Assembly (NCBI GenBank): GCA_023426545.1
Contig: JAFAAN010000159.1
Location: forward strand, 1-64,000
Reading direction: 5' to 3'
DNA from: Pseudomonadota bacterium
GTDB lineage: Bacteria > Myxococcota > Myxococcia > Myxococcales > Myxococcaceae
DNA length: 64,000 nt
In this document: piece after piece, positions 52,464 to 60,808 of the stretch
Layout: each line of letters opens with the position of its first letter
Position numbering within the stretch: position 1 is the first letter of the stretch
Position numbers and translations under genes: made by a program
The notes under the pieces: generated by a model
What the model was told of the DNA's origin: nothing
Database searches by the model: none
Seen by the model: the letters and a program-made list of their open reading frames with translations, nothing else

Positions 52464-53431
52464 GCGCCGTGGCCTTGAAGGTAGCGCCCTGTCAGCGCTG
52501 TGACAGCGCCCTGGAGGCGGAGGACCTGCGCTGCCCCGTGTGTGGGCTGACGGCGCCGCCTCCGTCTCGCGCCGCGGTGGAGCGCGCGCGAGCCCGCGTG
52601 GTGCGGTGCGACAGCTGTGGCGCGGCGGTGGAGTACTCGGTGGAGGCGAAGGCGCCCCGATGCGACTACTGCGGCTCCGTCACCCGCGTGGAGACGACGG
52701 CGGACCCGGTGGAGCAGGCCCAGGTCTGGCTGCCCTTCACCGTGGACCCGGAGGCCGCGCGGGGCGCGCTGATGGGCTTCCTGGGGCGGGGTGGCTTCTT
52801 CCGCCCTTCCGGTCTGGCGCAGGAGGCCTCGCTGGAGACGCTTCGCCCGGTGTGGTGGCCGGCGTGGATGTTCCACGCGGGGGTGGATGTGAGCTGGACG
52901 GCGGACTCGGATGCGGGCTCCCGGCGCTCGAGCTGGGCGCCGCACGCGGGGCAGACCCGCTTCGACTTCGACGGCATTCCGGTGCCCGCGTCGCGGGGGT
53001 TGGAGGTGAAGGAGTGCGAGGCGCTCGCCCCCCACTACCAGCGGGGCTCGGAGCGGGACACGCCGGTGGGGCCCGAGGGCGCGCACGTCGAGCGCTTCGA
53101 GGCGACGCGCTCGGGCGCCCGGCGCAGCGTGCTGGAGGCGGTGGAGCGGCTCTCCCGTGAGCGGCTTCAGCAGGGCGTCATTCCGGGCCACCGCTTCAGG
53201 AACGTCCACGTCGCGGTGGCGCTGTCCAGCCTGCGCACCACGCGGCTGGCGCTGCCCGTGTACGTCATGGCCTATCGCTATCGGGACAAGGCGTACCGGG
53301 TGCTGGTGCATGGGCAGGACGCGGAGGTGGTGCTGGGCCATGCGCCCATCTCCGCGTGGCGGGTGGCGGCGGTGGTGGTGGCCGCGCTGCTGGTGATTGT
53401 GGGCGTGCTGTTCGCCGCGGGCGTGCTCTGA
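52460..53431 (+). CDS. Zinc-ribbon protein with C-terminal membrane anchor (second of a pair)
   Basis: A 323-residue paralogue of the preceding protein: two zinc-ribbon pairs (CQRCDSAL...CPVCGL; CDSCGAAV...CDYCGSV), the shared middle domain (LPFTVDPEAARGALMGFLGR, LRPVWWPAWMFHAGVDVSW, LALPVYVMAYRYRDKAYRVLVHGQ) and a C-terminal helix (VAAVVVAALLVIVGVLFAAGV). The start ATG 52460 overlaps the previous stop and has AGGAGG, so the genes are coupled and the products may form a heteromer. Cytoplasmic zinc domain and single anchor suggest a membrane-bound adaptor. It is convergent with the Ser/Thr kinase gene. Confidence 0.75.
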   Translation: MSAVALKVAPCQRCDSALEAEDLRCPVCGLTAPPPSRAAVERARARVVRCDSCGAAVEYSVEAKAPRCDYCGSVTRVETTADPVEQAQVWLPFTVDPEAARGALMGFLGRGGFFRPSGLAQEASLETLRPVWWPAWMFHAGVDVSWTADSDAGSRRSSWAPHAGQTRFDFDGIPVPASRGLEVKECEALAPHYQRGSERDTPVGPEGAHVERFEATRSGARRSVLEAVERLSRERLQQGVIPGHRFRNVHVAVALSSLRTTRLALPVYVMAYRYRDKAYRVLVHGQDAEVVLGHAPISAWRVAAVVVAALLVIVGVLFAAGVL

Positions 53432-53496
53432 GCGACTGGGGCAGGCGCGGAGGCATGGCGCCTGTTGGTGTGCGCTGTGCCTTGAGTGGCGGCCGG

Positions 53497-53513
53497 TGAC
53501 GCAACATGCGTCA
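53497..53513. terminator. Hairpin overlapping the stop codon of the first kinase gene
   Basis: TGACGCA (53497-53503) and TGCGTCA (53507-53513) pair around ACA. The kinase TGA lies inside the right arm. It may act for both convergent genes. Confidence 0.4.
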
Positions 53514-55259
53514 TGGGACGTCAGGCTTTTTGTGCTCAGGTGGTAGGCGGGTGGGCTGTGATTGCGCAGAAGAGGCGTCTTGAGCCGGAGCGCCTTGGCC
53601 GTCCAGCGGGGCGCTTTCGCCGGGTGCTTGTGAGAGGGGCTCCACGGCGGAAGTGGGGAGTGGCGTCCGAGCGGGCATCGGCGCCTCGATGCGCCGTTGT
53701 TCTGCTGGGAGGCCCGCCGCTTCAGTGTGTCGTGATTCCGCTGTCTCGAAGGACTGAGGGCGCGTCACAAGCGTGGATGCTTCAATGCGCCTTGCTTCCG
53801 TCGGAGGCTGCACCGCATCGGCCAGTGGAGCTTCCACGTCCGTCATCAGCGCTTCGGGGCGCTCTGCCTCCACCGGAGGAGGTTGCACCGCATCGGCCGG
53901 TGAGGGCTCCACGGCCGTCGCCAGCGCTTCGACGCGCTTTGCCTCCATCGGAGGTTGCACCGCATCGGCCAGTGGAACCTCCACCTCCGCCCCCAGCACT
54001 TCTGAGCGCTGCGCCTCCACCGGCGGCTCCATCGCCTGTGTGATGCGCGCCTCCAGCGTCAGCTCCACGACCTGAGAGAGCCGCACCGCGGACCCCGCGT
54101 CTTCCCCGAGGGGCCGTTCGGATGCCGGCTCGCCGGCCAGCGCGGCCTCTTCCACCGTCAGCCCTTCCGGATGCAGGCCACCCTCCAGCAGCTCCGCCTG
54201 GTTCCGCCGGACCGTCGCCTCCACGGCGGCTTGCTCCACCTCCTCGGCGATGGCCTGACGTCCCCGATGGAGGCCCTGTATCTCCAGCCACATGCGGAGG
54301 GCCTTCGCCATCTCCGCGCCCGTCTGGAATCGCTCCCGCGGTGCCTGTCGCAGCGCCCGCTGGACGATGGCCACCAGCGGCGCGGGGATGCCCGCCGCCA
54401 GCCGCTCCACCTGCTCCGGTCCGAGCTGCGCCATCCGCGCGGCCACCTCCTTCACGGGCATCCAGGTGGGGCCCTGCGACTGGAGCTCCAGCGCCTCCGG
54501 CTCCACCACGGGCGCGAGGTCATCCACCATCAGCGGGTGCCTGCCCGTCAGCAGCTCCAGCAGCACCAACCCCAGCGAGAACAGGTCCGACCGGGCATCC
54601 ACCTTCCGCCGCCGCAGCGCCTCTGGTGATGCGTACGCGATGTCTCCCTTCACCAGCGCGCGGCTCGTCACCTCGCGCCCCGCGAGCGATGAGGCCGCCA
54701 CCGTGAAGTTGGTCAGCTTCACCTCGCCGTGAACGCCCACGCGGATGTTCCGGGGGCTGACGTCCCGGTGGACGATGTGGAGCGGCCGGCTCCATTCATC
54801 CGTCAGCATGTGGGCATGGTGCAGTGCCTCGGCCACCTCCGCCGTCACGTGCGCCGCGAAGGCCGCGGACAGGGGCCGCCGCCGCATGGCCGCCAGGTTC
54901 AGAACCGTATCCAGCGACCGGCCCTCCACATACTCCATCACCACGTGGGGAACACCGCGGTACAGCTTCAGCAGCATCACCTTGGCGATGGCGGGGTGGT
55001 TGAGCCGGAACGTCAGGTCCACCTCCTCCACCAGCCGGCGCCGCTCCACGAACGTGGCCGGGTTGCGCAGCCGCTTCACCACCACGGGGCCGCCCAGCCC
55101 GTTCCGGTAGCGCCGCTGCGCCAGCATCAACAGCTCCCCCGTGGAGCGCATCTCCAGCTTGCGGACGAACTCGAACACGGTGCCCGCCACGGTGAACAGC
55201 ACGCGTGGCCGGCGAGGACCGCCGGGAAGCTCCTCCGTCGTCGTGTCAGGCGTCATCAT
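53511..55259 (-). CDS. Ser/Thr kinase-like protein with altered DFG (possible pseudokinase)
   Basis: A 582-residue Hanks-type kinase of a common myxobacterial subfamily. The kinase region (about 28-345) keeps Lys62 (VVVKRL), His-Arg-Asp 164-166 with Asn171 (HRDVSPRN) and SPE 211-213. The DFG motif reads Asn184-Phe-Thr and the glycine loop is not GxGxxG (RKLEMRSTGELL). Loss of the DFG Asp, which binds magnesium, predicts weak or no catalysis. The tail (about 380-582) is acidic, Pro-rich and contains tandem repeats. No membrane segment. ATG 55259 or 55256 starts it; an ACCT-CTG-AGGT palindrome lies 11 bp upstream. Confidence 0.8.
   Translation of the reverse strand: MMTPDTTTEELPGGPRRPRVLFTVAGTVFEFVRKLEMRSTGELLMLAQRRYRNGLGGPVVVKRLRNPATFVERRRLVEEVDLTFRLNHPAIAKVMLLKLYRGVPHVVMEYVEGRSLDTVLNLAAMRRRPLSAAFAAHVTAEVAEALHHAHMLTDEWSRPLHIVHRDVSPRNIRVGVHGEVKLTNFTVAASSLAGREVTSRALVKGDIAYASPEALRRRKVDARSDLFSLGLVLLELLTGRHPLMVDDLAPVVEPEALELQSQGPTWMPVKEVAARMAQLGPEQVERLAAGIPAPLVAIVQRALRQAPRERFQTGAEMAKALRMWLEIQGLHRGRQAIAEEVEQAAVEATVRRNQAELLEGGLHPEGLTVEEAALAGEPASERPLGEDAGSAVRLSQVVELTLEARITQAMEPPVEAQRSEVLGAEVEVPLADAVQPPMEAKRVEALATAVEPSPADAVQPPPVEAERPEALMTDVEAPLADAVQPPTEARRIEASTLVTRPQSFETAESRHTEAAGLPAEQRRIEAPMPARTPLPTSAVEPLSQAPGESAPLDGQGAPAQDASSAQSQPTRLPPEHKKPDVP
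53803..54025. repeat. 72-75 bp tandem repeats inside the kinase tail
   Basis: Copies beginning GGAGGYTGCACCGCATCGGCC start at 53803, 53878 and 53950, with a degenerate fourth near 54022. They encode 24-25 residue units of the type PLADAVQPPxEAxRxEAL. The period is a multiple of three, so the frame is kept. Confidence 0.75.
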
Positions 55260-55269
55260 CTGCCAATGG

Positions 55270-55280
55270 ACCTCTGAGGT
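55270..55280. promoter_or_regulatory. ACCT-CTG-AGGT palindrome before the first kinase gene
   Basis: The extended match GGACCTCTGAGGT starts at 55268, 11 bp upstream of the kinase ATG. It shares the core of the perfect palindrome before the second kinase. Two weaker relatives, ATTT-CCC-AGGT (55298-55308) and ATGT-CCC-AGGT (55333-55343), lie further upstream. It may be an operator; its AGAGG on the minus strand could also serve as the ribosome-binding site. Confidence 0.5.
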
Positions 55281-55391
55281 GGTGTGGCGTGTAAGGGATT
55301 TCCCAGGTAGCACGAACATCTGCCCGCAGGGAATGTCCCAGGTTGAATCGAAGTGAATGGATGTCAGGGGTTCAGTCGCGCGAGTGAGCCG

Positions 55392-56597
55392 TCAGGGTCC
55401 ACGGCGCCAGCTGCGCAGCGCGGCGCGCCAGCGGGCCAGCCAGCGCGGAGGCCAGCGGCCCGCTCGGGGCCTGGGCGGGGTGAGGGCCCCGCGCGGGGGC
55501 GAGCCCGGCTCGGTCGAGGGCATGGCGGAGCGCTCCGCTTCCGCTGGCGGCGTCACGTAGCCCGGCCACTCGGGTGCCCGCATCCAGCGGCGCAGCTCTC
55601 GGGCGTCTTCATCCCCGTCGAAGAGCTCCTGGGCCTCCTCGGTGATGGCGTCCTCGGGGGCACGCGGCGGAAACAGGGGCTCCTCCCAGGAGGCGTCCGC
55701 GCAGGCCAGGGCTTCGCTCAGCGCCTCGAAGAGCGCTTCGCCCGTGGGGTAGCGGCCCGCTGCGTAGGGGGACAGCAGCCGGGACACGATGGGGTCCAGC
55801 ACCGCCGGGGCGCGCGGATTGCGAGCGGAGGGTGGAGCGAAGCGGCCGGCCTCGATGCTGGCGAGCAGACCGGAGGGAGGCAGGTGCGCGGGATAGGGGA
55901 AGCTCCCGGTGAGCACCTCGTAGAGCACCAGCCCCAGTGAGTACAGGTCATCCGTGGGCGCGAACGCGTAGCGGGAGTTCGGCGGCCGGGGCTGGGCCCA
56001 GAAGCGCAGGGCTTCCGGGCTGCGGTAGCTGGGCGTGCCAGGAGGAAGGGTGTCCTCCGTCAGCACCGGCGAGCACACGTGGTCGCCCGAGCCGAAGTCC
56101 ACCAGCACCGGCTGACCGTCGGACGCGCGGATGATGATGTTGTTGCCCTTGATGTCGCGGTGGAGCACGCCCTCGCGGTGGACGGCGCCCAGGGTGAGGG
56201 CCAGCTGCTGGAACACCTCCACCGCGCGCCGGGGCGAGGGCTGCGCGTGCAGCGCCCACTCGGACAAGGTGGGGCCATCCACGTAGCCCATGATGAGGAC
56301 CAGGTAGCCGTTCTTCACGTCCGGCCACCGCCGGTAGCCCAGCAGCTCCACGACGTTGGGGTGCTCCAGGCGCATGAGGACGTGGGCTTCCTTCCACGTC
56401 CGGGCGTCCGCGCCGGGGCCGTCCTCGGGAGAAGGGCCCTGGAGCGCGAACTTCAGGGCCACCGGCCGGTGTGTCTCGGACTCGGCCAGGAAGATGGCGC
56501 CAAAGCCTCCCGTGGCGAGCCGCCGCACGATGCGGAAGGCGCCCACCTCTTCCGAGTCCTGGAGCATCAGCGGGTGCAGGTCCTCTCCTGGCATCAC
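55392..56597 (-). CDS. Ser/Thr protein kinase, catalytic residues intact
   Basis: A 401-residue Hanks-type kinase with no membrane segment. All key elements are present: glycine loop LATGGFGAIF (28-37), Lys49, Glu70, HRDIKGNN (Asp148, Asn153), DFG (Asp167), GTPSYRSPEA (187-196) and a C-lobe ending near 290. A Pro/Arg-rich tail follows with a very basic end (RWLARWRAALRSWRRGP) that may bind membrane or nucleic acid. The start is GTG 56597 (GGGAG seven bases upstream) or ATG 56594. A perfect palindrome is 15 bp upstream. It is 132 bp upstream of the pseudokinase-like gene on the same strand, so the two may be partners. Confidence 0.88.
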   Translation of the reverse strand: MMPGEDLHPLMLQDSEEVGAFRIVRRLATGGFGAIFLAESETHRPVALKFALQGPSPEDGPGADARTWKEAHVLMRLEHPNVVELLGYRRWPDVKNGYLVLIMGYVDGPTLSEWALHAQPSPRRAVEVFQQLALTLGAVHREGVLHRDIKGNNIIIRASDGQPVLVDFGSGDHVCSPVLTEDTLPPGTPSYRSPEALRFWAQPRPPNSRYAFAPTDDLYSLGLVLYEVLTGSFPYPAHLPPSGLLASIEAGRFAPPSARNPRAPAVLDPIVSRLLSPYAAGRYPTGEALFEALSEALACADASWEEPLFPPRAPEDAITEEAQELFDGDEDARELRRWMRAPEWPGYVTPPAEAERSAMPSTEPGSPPRGALTPPRPRAGRWPPRWLARWRAALRSWRRGP

Positions 56598-56612
56598 GGA
56601 CGAGCTCCCATA

Positions 56613-56627
56613 GGACCTCTGAGGTCC
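56613..56627. promoter_or_regulatory. Perfect GGACCTC-T-GAGGTCC palindrome before the second kinase gene
   Basis: Core ACCT-CTG-AGGT at 56615-56625, arms extended to seven bases each side. It is placed 15 bp from the kinase start. Best copy of the repeated site in this region. Confidence 0.6.
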
Positions 56628-56677
56628 AAATCAGACGGGATTCCAGCGGATGTCATTGCAGATAGCGTCATGACTCA

Positions 56678-56736
56678 ACCTGGGAGGTCCATAGCATGAC
56701 GTCTGCCCTTTGAGGTAGTGTCCTGACTTGGGAGGT
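56678..56736. promoter_or_regulatory. Three more ACCT-N3-AGGT-type sites in the kinase/XRE intergenic region
   Basis: ACCT-GGG-AGGT (56678-56688), CCCT-TTG-AGGT (56706-56716) and ACTT-GGG-AGGT (56726-56736). The last overlaps GGGAGG, the ribosome-binding site of the XRE gene at 56743. All share the 11-bp architecture of the perfect palindrome. Confidence 0.5.
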
Positions 56737-56742
56737 AGGAAG

Positions 56743-57264
56743 ATGGGGAGGGAATGTGCCGGGGCGGCGGACGGAAACTTGCAGGACCCGGAGAGCGTGC
56801 AACGCTCCGCCGCCATGCGTGAGCCCGTAGACCACAAGCTGGCCGTCCTCCTCGGGGCGGCTGCCCGCGACGCCCGCATGCGGTTGGGGCTCACCCAGAG
56901 CGACGTCGCCGAGCGCATGGGCATGGCCATGGAGGTCTACAGCCGCCTGGAGCGCGGGAAGATGCTGCCCCGGACGCAGACGCTGCGCCGGCTGTGTGAC
57001 GTGCTCCAGGTCTCCGCGGACACGCTGCTGGGCGTGGGCCGCGCGGACGGCGCTCCCATTACGCCGCGGAAGAAGGTGAAGGAGGACCCGGTGGAGCTGC
57101 GCAGGATGACGCGCAAGCTGCGGGACCTGGAGCCCGGTCAGCTCCGCGCCGTGTCCCGGGTGGTCAACGCCGTCGTCACGGTGTTGCCTCGTCCGGGAGC
57201 AGCACCGGCCGCCGCGGTGAAGCCCGCAGCGCGGGCCGCGCGCAAGCGCCGGGCCACGGGGTGA
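56743..57264 (+). CDS. XRE-family transcriptional regulator
   Basis: A 173-residue DNA-binding protein. Residues about 36-95 form a Cro/CI-type helix-turn-helix (LGAAARDARMRLGLTQSDVA, MAMEVYSRLERGKMLPRTQTLRRLCDVL). Residues 110-150 are charged and helical (VELRRMTRKLRDLEPGQLRAVSRVV), probably for dimerisation, and the tail is basic and Ala-rich. The ATG at 56743 follows GGGAGG; the TTG at 56728 and ATG 56815 are alternatives. It is divergent from two Ser/Thr kinase genes. The palindromes in the shared intergenic region, one over its own ribosome-binding site, make it the obvious candidate for binding them (inference). Confidence 0.88.
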   Translation: MGRECAGAADGNLQDPESVQRSAAMREPVDHKLAVLLGAAARDARMRLGLTQSDVAERMGMAMEVYSRLERGKMLPRTQTLRRLCDVLQVSADTLLGVGRADGAPITPRKKVKEDPVELRRMTRKLRDLEPGQLRAVSRVVNAVVTVLPRPGAAPAAAVKPAARAARKRRATG

Positions 57265-57343
57265 CGGGGTCGCGCTGCGGCGGTTCGTGGCGCGGAGTCT
57301 CGCGAACCCGTGCCCACGGCGTCGCGGTCCGTCATGCCGAGTG

Positions 57344-58951
57344 CTACCGCCGCGCGGGTGTGCTGGGCGCCGGGCAGGGCAGGCGCACCGTGAAGGTGGC
57401 CCCCTGGCCCAGGATGCTCCGCACTTCGATGCTTCCTCTCATGGCCCGCACGTTCTGCCGGGTGACGTACAGCCCCAGTCCCAATCCGCCGTAGTGCCGC
57501 TCGGACACGGCGCGCTCGAACTTCTCGAAGATGCGCCCCAGGGCCTCGGGGGGAATGCCGATGCCCTCGTCGCGGATGGCGAACCAGGCGTATCCGCCCT
57601 CCTCGCCGAACTGCACGTGGACGGGCCGCCCCACGCCGTACTTGAGGGCGTTGGAGAGCAGGCTCGCCACCACCTGCTCCAGCCGCCCCCGGTCCCACTG
57701 TCCCACCACCCCTTCCGCCATTGTGACCTGGAGGGGCGTCGCCGTCCGTCGAGACTCTCCCTCGAAGCGCGCCGCCACCTCGCGGATGAGCGCCCCCAGG
57801 TCCACCGGCTCCAGCTCCAGGCGCAGCTGGCCCCCACTGATGAGCGTGACGTCGAGCAGCTCGCCCACCAGCGAGGACAGCCGCTTCACCTGTCGCTGCA
57901 TGATCTCCAGGTCCGCGGGCAGCCGCTCCAGCAGCTCCGGCCCCCGTCGCTCCTGGGCCGCCCGTGCCAGCGTCTGGAGCTTCAGGTTGAGGGGTGTCAG
58001 CGGCGTCTTCAGCTCGTGGCTGGCCACGGCGAGGAACTCGTCGCGCAGCCGGATGGCCTCGTCCATGCCGGCCAGCAGCCGCTCGCGCTCCTGCTCCGCC
58101 CGCTTCCGGTCCGAGATGTCGATGACCGAGCCGATGTACCCCAGGAACTCGCCTTCCGGCCCGAAGCGGGGGCTGGCCGAGTCGATGGCCCACCGGTACT
58201 CGCCGTCCTTGCGCCGCAGCCGGTAGTCGAGCCGGAAGGGGGCGCGCCGGGCGTTGGCGTCCAGGAAGACGTGCTCCGCATGCGGGGCGTCCTCCGGATG
58301 GACGGCCTGGAGCCAGCCGAAGCCCAGGCTCGTCGCCTCCGTCTGCCCGGTGAACTCGTGCCAGCTCCGGCTGAGATAGACGGCACGCCCGGTGACGTCC
58401 GTCACCCACAGCATCACCGGCGCATGGTCCGCCATGTTGCGGAAGCGGGCCTCGCTCTCCTGGAGTGCCCGCCGCGACGCCGTGCGCGCGGTGACGTCCA
58501 CCATGGTGACGAACACCCGCTCGCTGCGCTCCTTCGATGGCCGGGTCAGCGTGAGCACCACGTCGATATGGCGGCCGCCCAGCGTCTGGAGCGCCGTCTC
58601 CAGCTCCAGGCGGGTGCCGCCTTCCCAGAGCAGGAAGAGCTCGGCGGCGAAGGCGCTCGCCGTCTCCGGGACGAAGAAGCGGGCCAGCGAGCCCCGCAGC
58701 TCCTCCCGGGAGCGCGCTTCGAGCAGGCGCACCGTGGCCTCGTTCACGTCCACGACCTTCACCTTCTCCGCGGCCTCCCGCACGAAGCCGGGGTGCTCCG
58801 CGAGCCAGGCGCGCAGGTCCCGGACACCGGAGGTGCGCAACGCGTCGAGCGCTGCCGTCACGGCCGAAAAGTCCTCCTCCCAGAGTGAGACAGCCGCTCC
58901 GTTGAACAGCTCCTGGTCGAGGCAGTCTCCGACTGTTCCAGCCCCACCCAA
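57344..58951 (-). CDS. PAS-domain sensor histidine kinase
   Basis: A 535-residue cytoplasmic sensor kinase. PAS domains lie at about 60-155 and 166-285 (the second with a PAC-like end, RRKDGEYRWAIDSASPRF...GYIGSVIDIS). The phospho-acceptor is His312 (ASHELKTPLTPLNL). The ATPase domain has LLSNALKYG, RDEGIGIPPE and YGGLGLGLYVTRQ. The start is the TTG at 58951, supported by GGGAGG five bases upstream. It is convergent with the XRE gene, 79 bp apart, and has no adjacent response regulator. The catalytic domain resembles that of the four-GAF kinase in this window. Confidence 0.88.
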   Translation of the reverse strand: MGGAGTVGDCLDQELFNGAAVSLWEEDFSAVTAALDALRTSGVRDLRAWLAEHPGFVREAAEKVKVVDVNEATVRLLEARSREELRGSLARFFVPETASAFAAELFLLWEGGTRLELETALQTLGGRHIDVVLTLTRPSKERSERVFVTMVDVTARTASRRALQESEARFRNMADHAPVMLWVTDVTGRAVYLSRSWHEFTGQTEATSLGFGWLQAVHPEDAPHAEHVFLDANARRAPFRLDYRLRRKDGEYRWAIDSASPRFGPEGEFLGYIGSVIDISDRKRAEQERERLLAGMDEAIRLRDEFLAVASHELKTPLTPLNLKLQTLARAAQERRGPELLERLPADLEIMQRQVKRLSSLVGELLDVTLISGGQLRLELEPVDLGALIREVAARFEGESRRTATPLQVTMAEGVVGQWDRGRLEQVVASLLSNALKYGVGRPVHVQFGEEGGYAWFAIRDEGIGIPPEALGRIFEKFERAVSERHYGGLGLGLYVTRQNVRAMRGSIEVRSILGQGATFTVRLPCPAPSTPARR

Positions 58952-59204
58952 ATCTGCCTCCCCCGTACCCGGCTCGGGATGGACGAGTTAACAGCGCGGG
59001 CGCGTGTGACGCGTCACAGGGATTCTGGAGTCGTCGGGAGTCAACGAACAGGCATCCTCCTGGAGGCTGGCGTTCGAGCGCTTTCCCGGTGGGCCTGTGA
59101 CGCCCGCCCGGGGGCCCGCCAGCCGAGCCATCCGCGCCTCGCTGTGCCGCGGCACCATCGTCCTCGCGGGGACGGGATAGGCTGGGGCCACAGGAGGCGT
59201 CGAG

Positions 59205-60113
59205 GTGGGAGGGAGACTCAGTCCGGGCATCTACCGGGTCCACAAGCCGGTGGGCGCCACGAGCTTCTCGGTGGTGCGGCGGTTCATGGAAGAGGTGCAG
59301 GCGGCAGGGCCGGGCAAGCGGATGCCAGTGTGCCACGGCGGGACGCTGGACCCCTTCGCGGAAGGGCTGCTGCTGGTGCTGGTGGGGCAGGCGCCGCGCT
59401 TGTTCGAGCGACTGCACGCCGTCCCGAAGACGTACGAGGCCGAGGTCGTCTGGGGCACGGAGACGGACACCGGGGACCTCCATGGCCGCCCCGTGTTCCA
59501 GGCGGACGCGGCGGCCCTGACGCCAGCGCGCCTGGACGCGGCGCTCGCGCCCTTCGTGGGCTGGCGGGAGCAGGTGCCGCCCGCCACCAGCGCGAAGAAG
59601 GTGGGGGGAGAGCCCGCGTACCGGAAGGCGCACCGGGGCGAGGTGGTGGAGCTGCCGCCCTCGCGCGTGTACCTGCACGAGGCGCGCTGGCTGTCCCACG
59701 ACCTGCCACGCCGCAGCCGCCTGTGGCTGAGCTGCCGCGGCGGCTATTACGTGCGCTCCCTGGCCCGTGACGTGGGGCGCGCGCTGGGCTGCGGAGCGCA
59801 CCTGTCCGCGCTGCGGCGCACGGCGATTGGCCCCTGGGAGGATCCGGGCTCCGGGCCGCGCGGGTGGCTACACGGGCGCGAGCTGCTGCCCTGGGCCCGC
59901 GTGCGGGCGCTCACGGACGCGGAGGTGGGCGAGCTGCGCCGCGAGCGCCCCATCCCCGCCAGCGGCGTACAGCCCGCGGACTGGAAGCTGCCCATGGGCT
60001 TCCCGGACCCGGAGGCCCCCATCCGGGGCTTCCACCAGGGGCGCCTCACCTTCCTGCTGCGGGAGCGCGAAGGCGCGCTCTGGAGCGAGCTGGAGCTACG
60101 CGGAGGGCTGTAG
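59205..60113 (+). CDS. TruB-family tRNA pseudouridine synthase
   Basis: A 302-residue pseudouridine synthase of the TruB family, expected to act on U55 or a similar uridine. GIYRVHKPVGATSF, HGGTLDPFAEGLLLVLVG (catalytic Asp49) and KTYEAEVVWGTETDTGD match the family; SCRGGYYVRSLARDVG is the second core motif. The canonical GTGTLDPLATG is altered (GGTLDPFAEG), and the gene is not in the usual infB-rbfA-truB setting, so it may be a second, specialised paralogue. The GTG at 59205 follows AGGAGG. It is divergent from the PAS kinase. Confidence 0.85.
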   Translation: MGGRLSPGIYRVHKPVGATSFSVVRRFMEEVQAAGPGKRMPVCHGGTLDPFAEGLLLVLVGQAPRLFERLHAVPKTYEAEVVWGTETDTGDLHGRPVFQADAAALTPARLDAALAPFVGWREQVPPATSAKKVGGEPAYRKAHRGEVVELPPSRVYLHEARWLSHDLPRRSRLWLSCRGGYYVRSLARDVGRALGCGAHLSALRRTAIGPWEDPGSGPRGWLHGRELLPWARVRALTDAEVGELRRERPIPASGVQPADWKLPMGFPDPEAPIRGFHQGRLTFLLREREGALWSELELRGGL

Positions 60114-60377
60114 CGCGAAGCGCGGAGCCAGGCCCGTGGCGGCGCGGACTCCGTGGGGCGCTGCCTGCCGCTTCATCCACGACACGAGCCCACCGGAACT
60201 CGGGCGCCATGGCCGTGCGCGTGAGCATCGGGCTGCCGTCCCGCTTCATCCACGAGCCTCACCGGAACGGGGGCCTGCCACCGCGCTGCTCCGCTCGACC
60301 CGGGACGTCCAGCGTTGGCGGGGCGCGGAGGTGATGCAGGGCTGCGCGGCGCGGTGCTCCCTCCCTGCACGGCCACT

Positions 60378-60447
60378 GGTGACAGTTGTCACCACCTCCG
60401 GGCCGCCCTGGTGATGACGGTTGTCATCGGTGGTGACAACCGTCACC
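60378..60447. promoter_or_regulatory. Three GRTGAC-N4-GTCAYC palindromes
   Basis: GGTGAC-AGTT-GTCACC (60378-60393), GATGAC-GGTT-GTCATC (60413-60428) and GGTGAC-AACC-GTCACC (60432-60447, arms extend one base further). Identical arm length and spacer suggest a set of operators for one dimeric regulator. They do not sit in front of any recognised gene. Confidence 0.55.
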
Positions 60448-60774
60448 ACCCCGCACGCTACGGCAGAAGCGGCCCTCGGGTTCTCCAACCCATTGAAAAG
60501 ACGTGGGGTGTGAAGGTGGGCCCACCAGGGCGGGTGTGTGGCACGCCACGCGCAATAGGTCAGGGCATCACGCTCCAGCACGGAGCGGGGCTCGAAGCAC
60601 GGGGGCCTGGCCTGGGGGGGCCGGGAGTCGGGGGGCACCGGAAACGACGCCGAAGTGACCTGATGGGCTCATGGCGCGGAAGAACCCGGCCGGGGGGCTG
60701 GGATGCGACGGGGGTCGCGCCTTCCGCGTCATGAGTCCGCCAGGACGAGAACCTGGATGCCGAGAAGGCCCGAG

Positions 60775-60808
60775 GGGCCTCGGACCATTGGGGGATGGTC
60801 CGAGGCCC
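60775..60808. terminator. 14-bp hairpin with T tail on the plus strand
   Basis: Perfect stem (60775-60788, 60795-60808; loop TGGGGG). It is followed by TTGCTTTT on the plus strand. It lies 14 bp after the transketolase stop on the minus strand, where no T tract follows, so it may serve both directions but is better formed for a plus-strand transcript. Confidence 0.75.
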
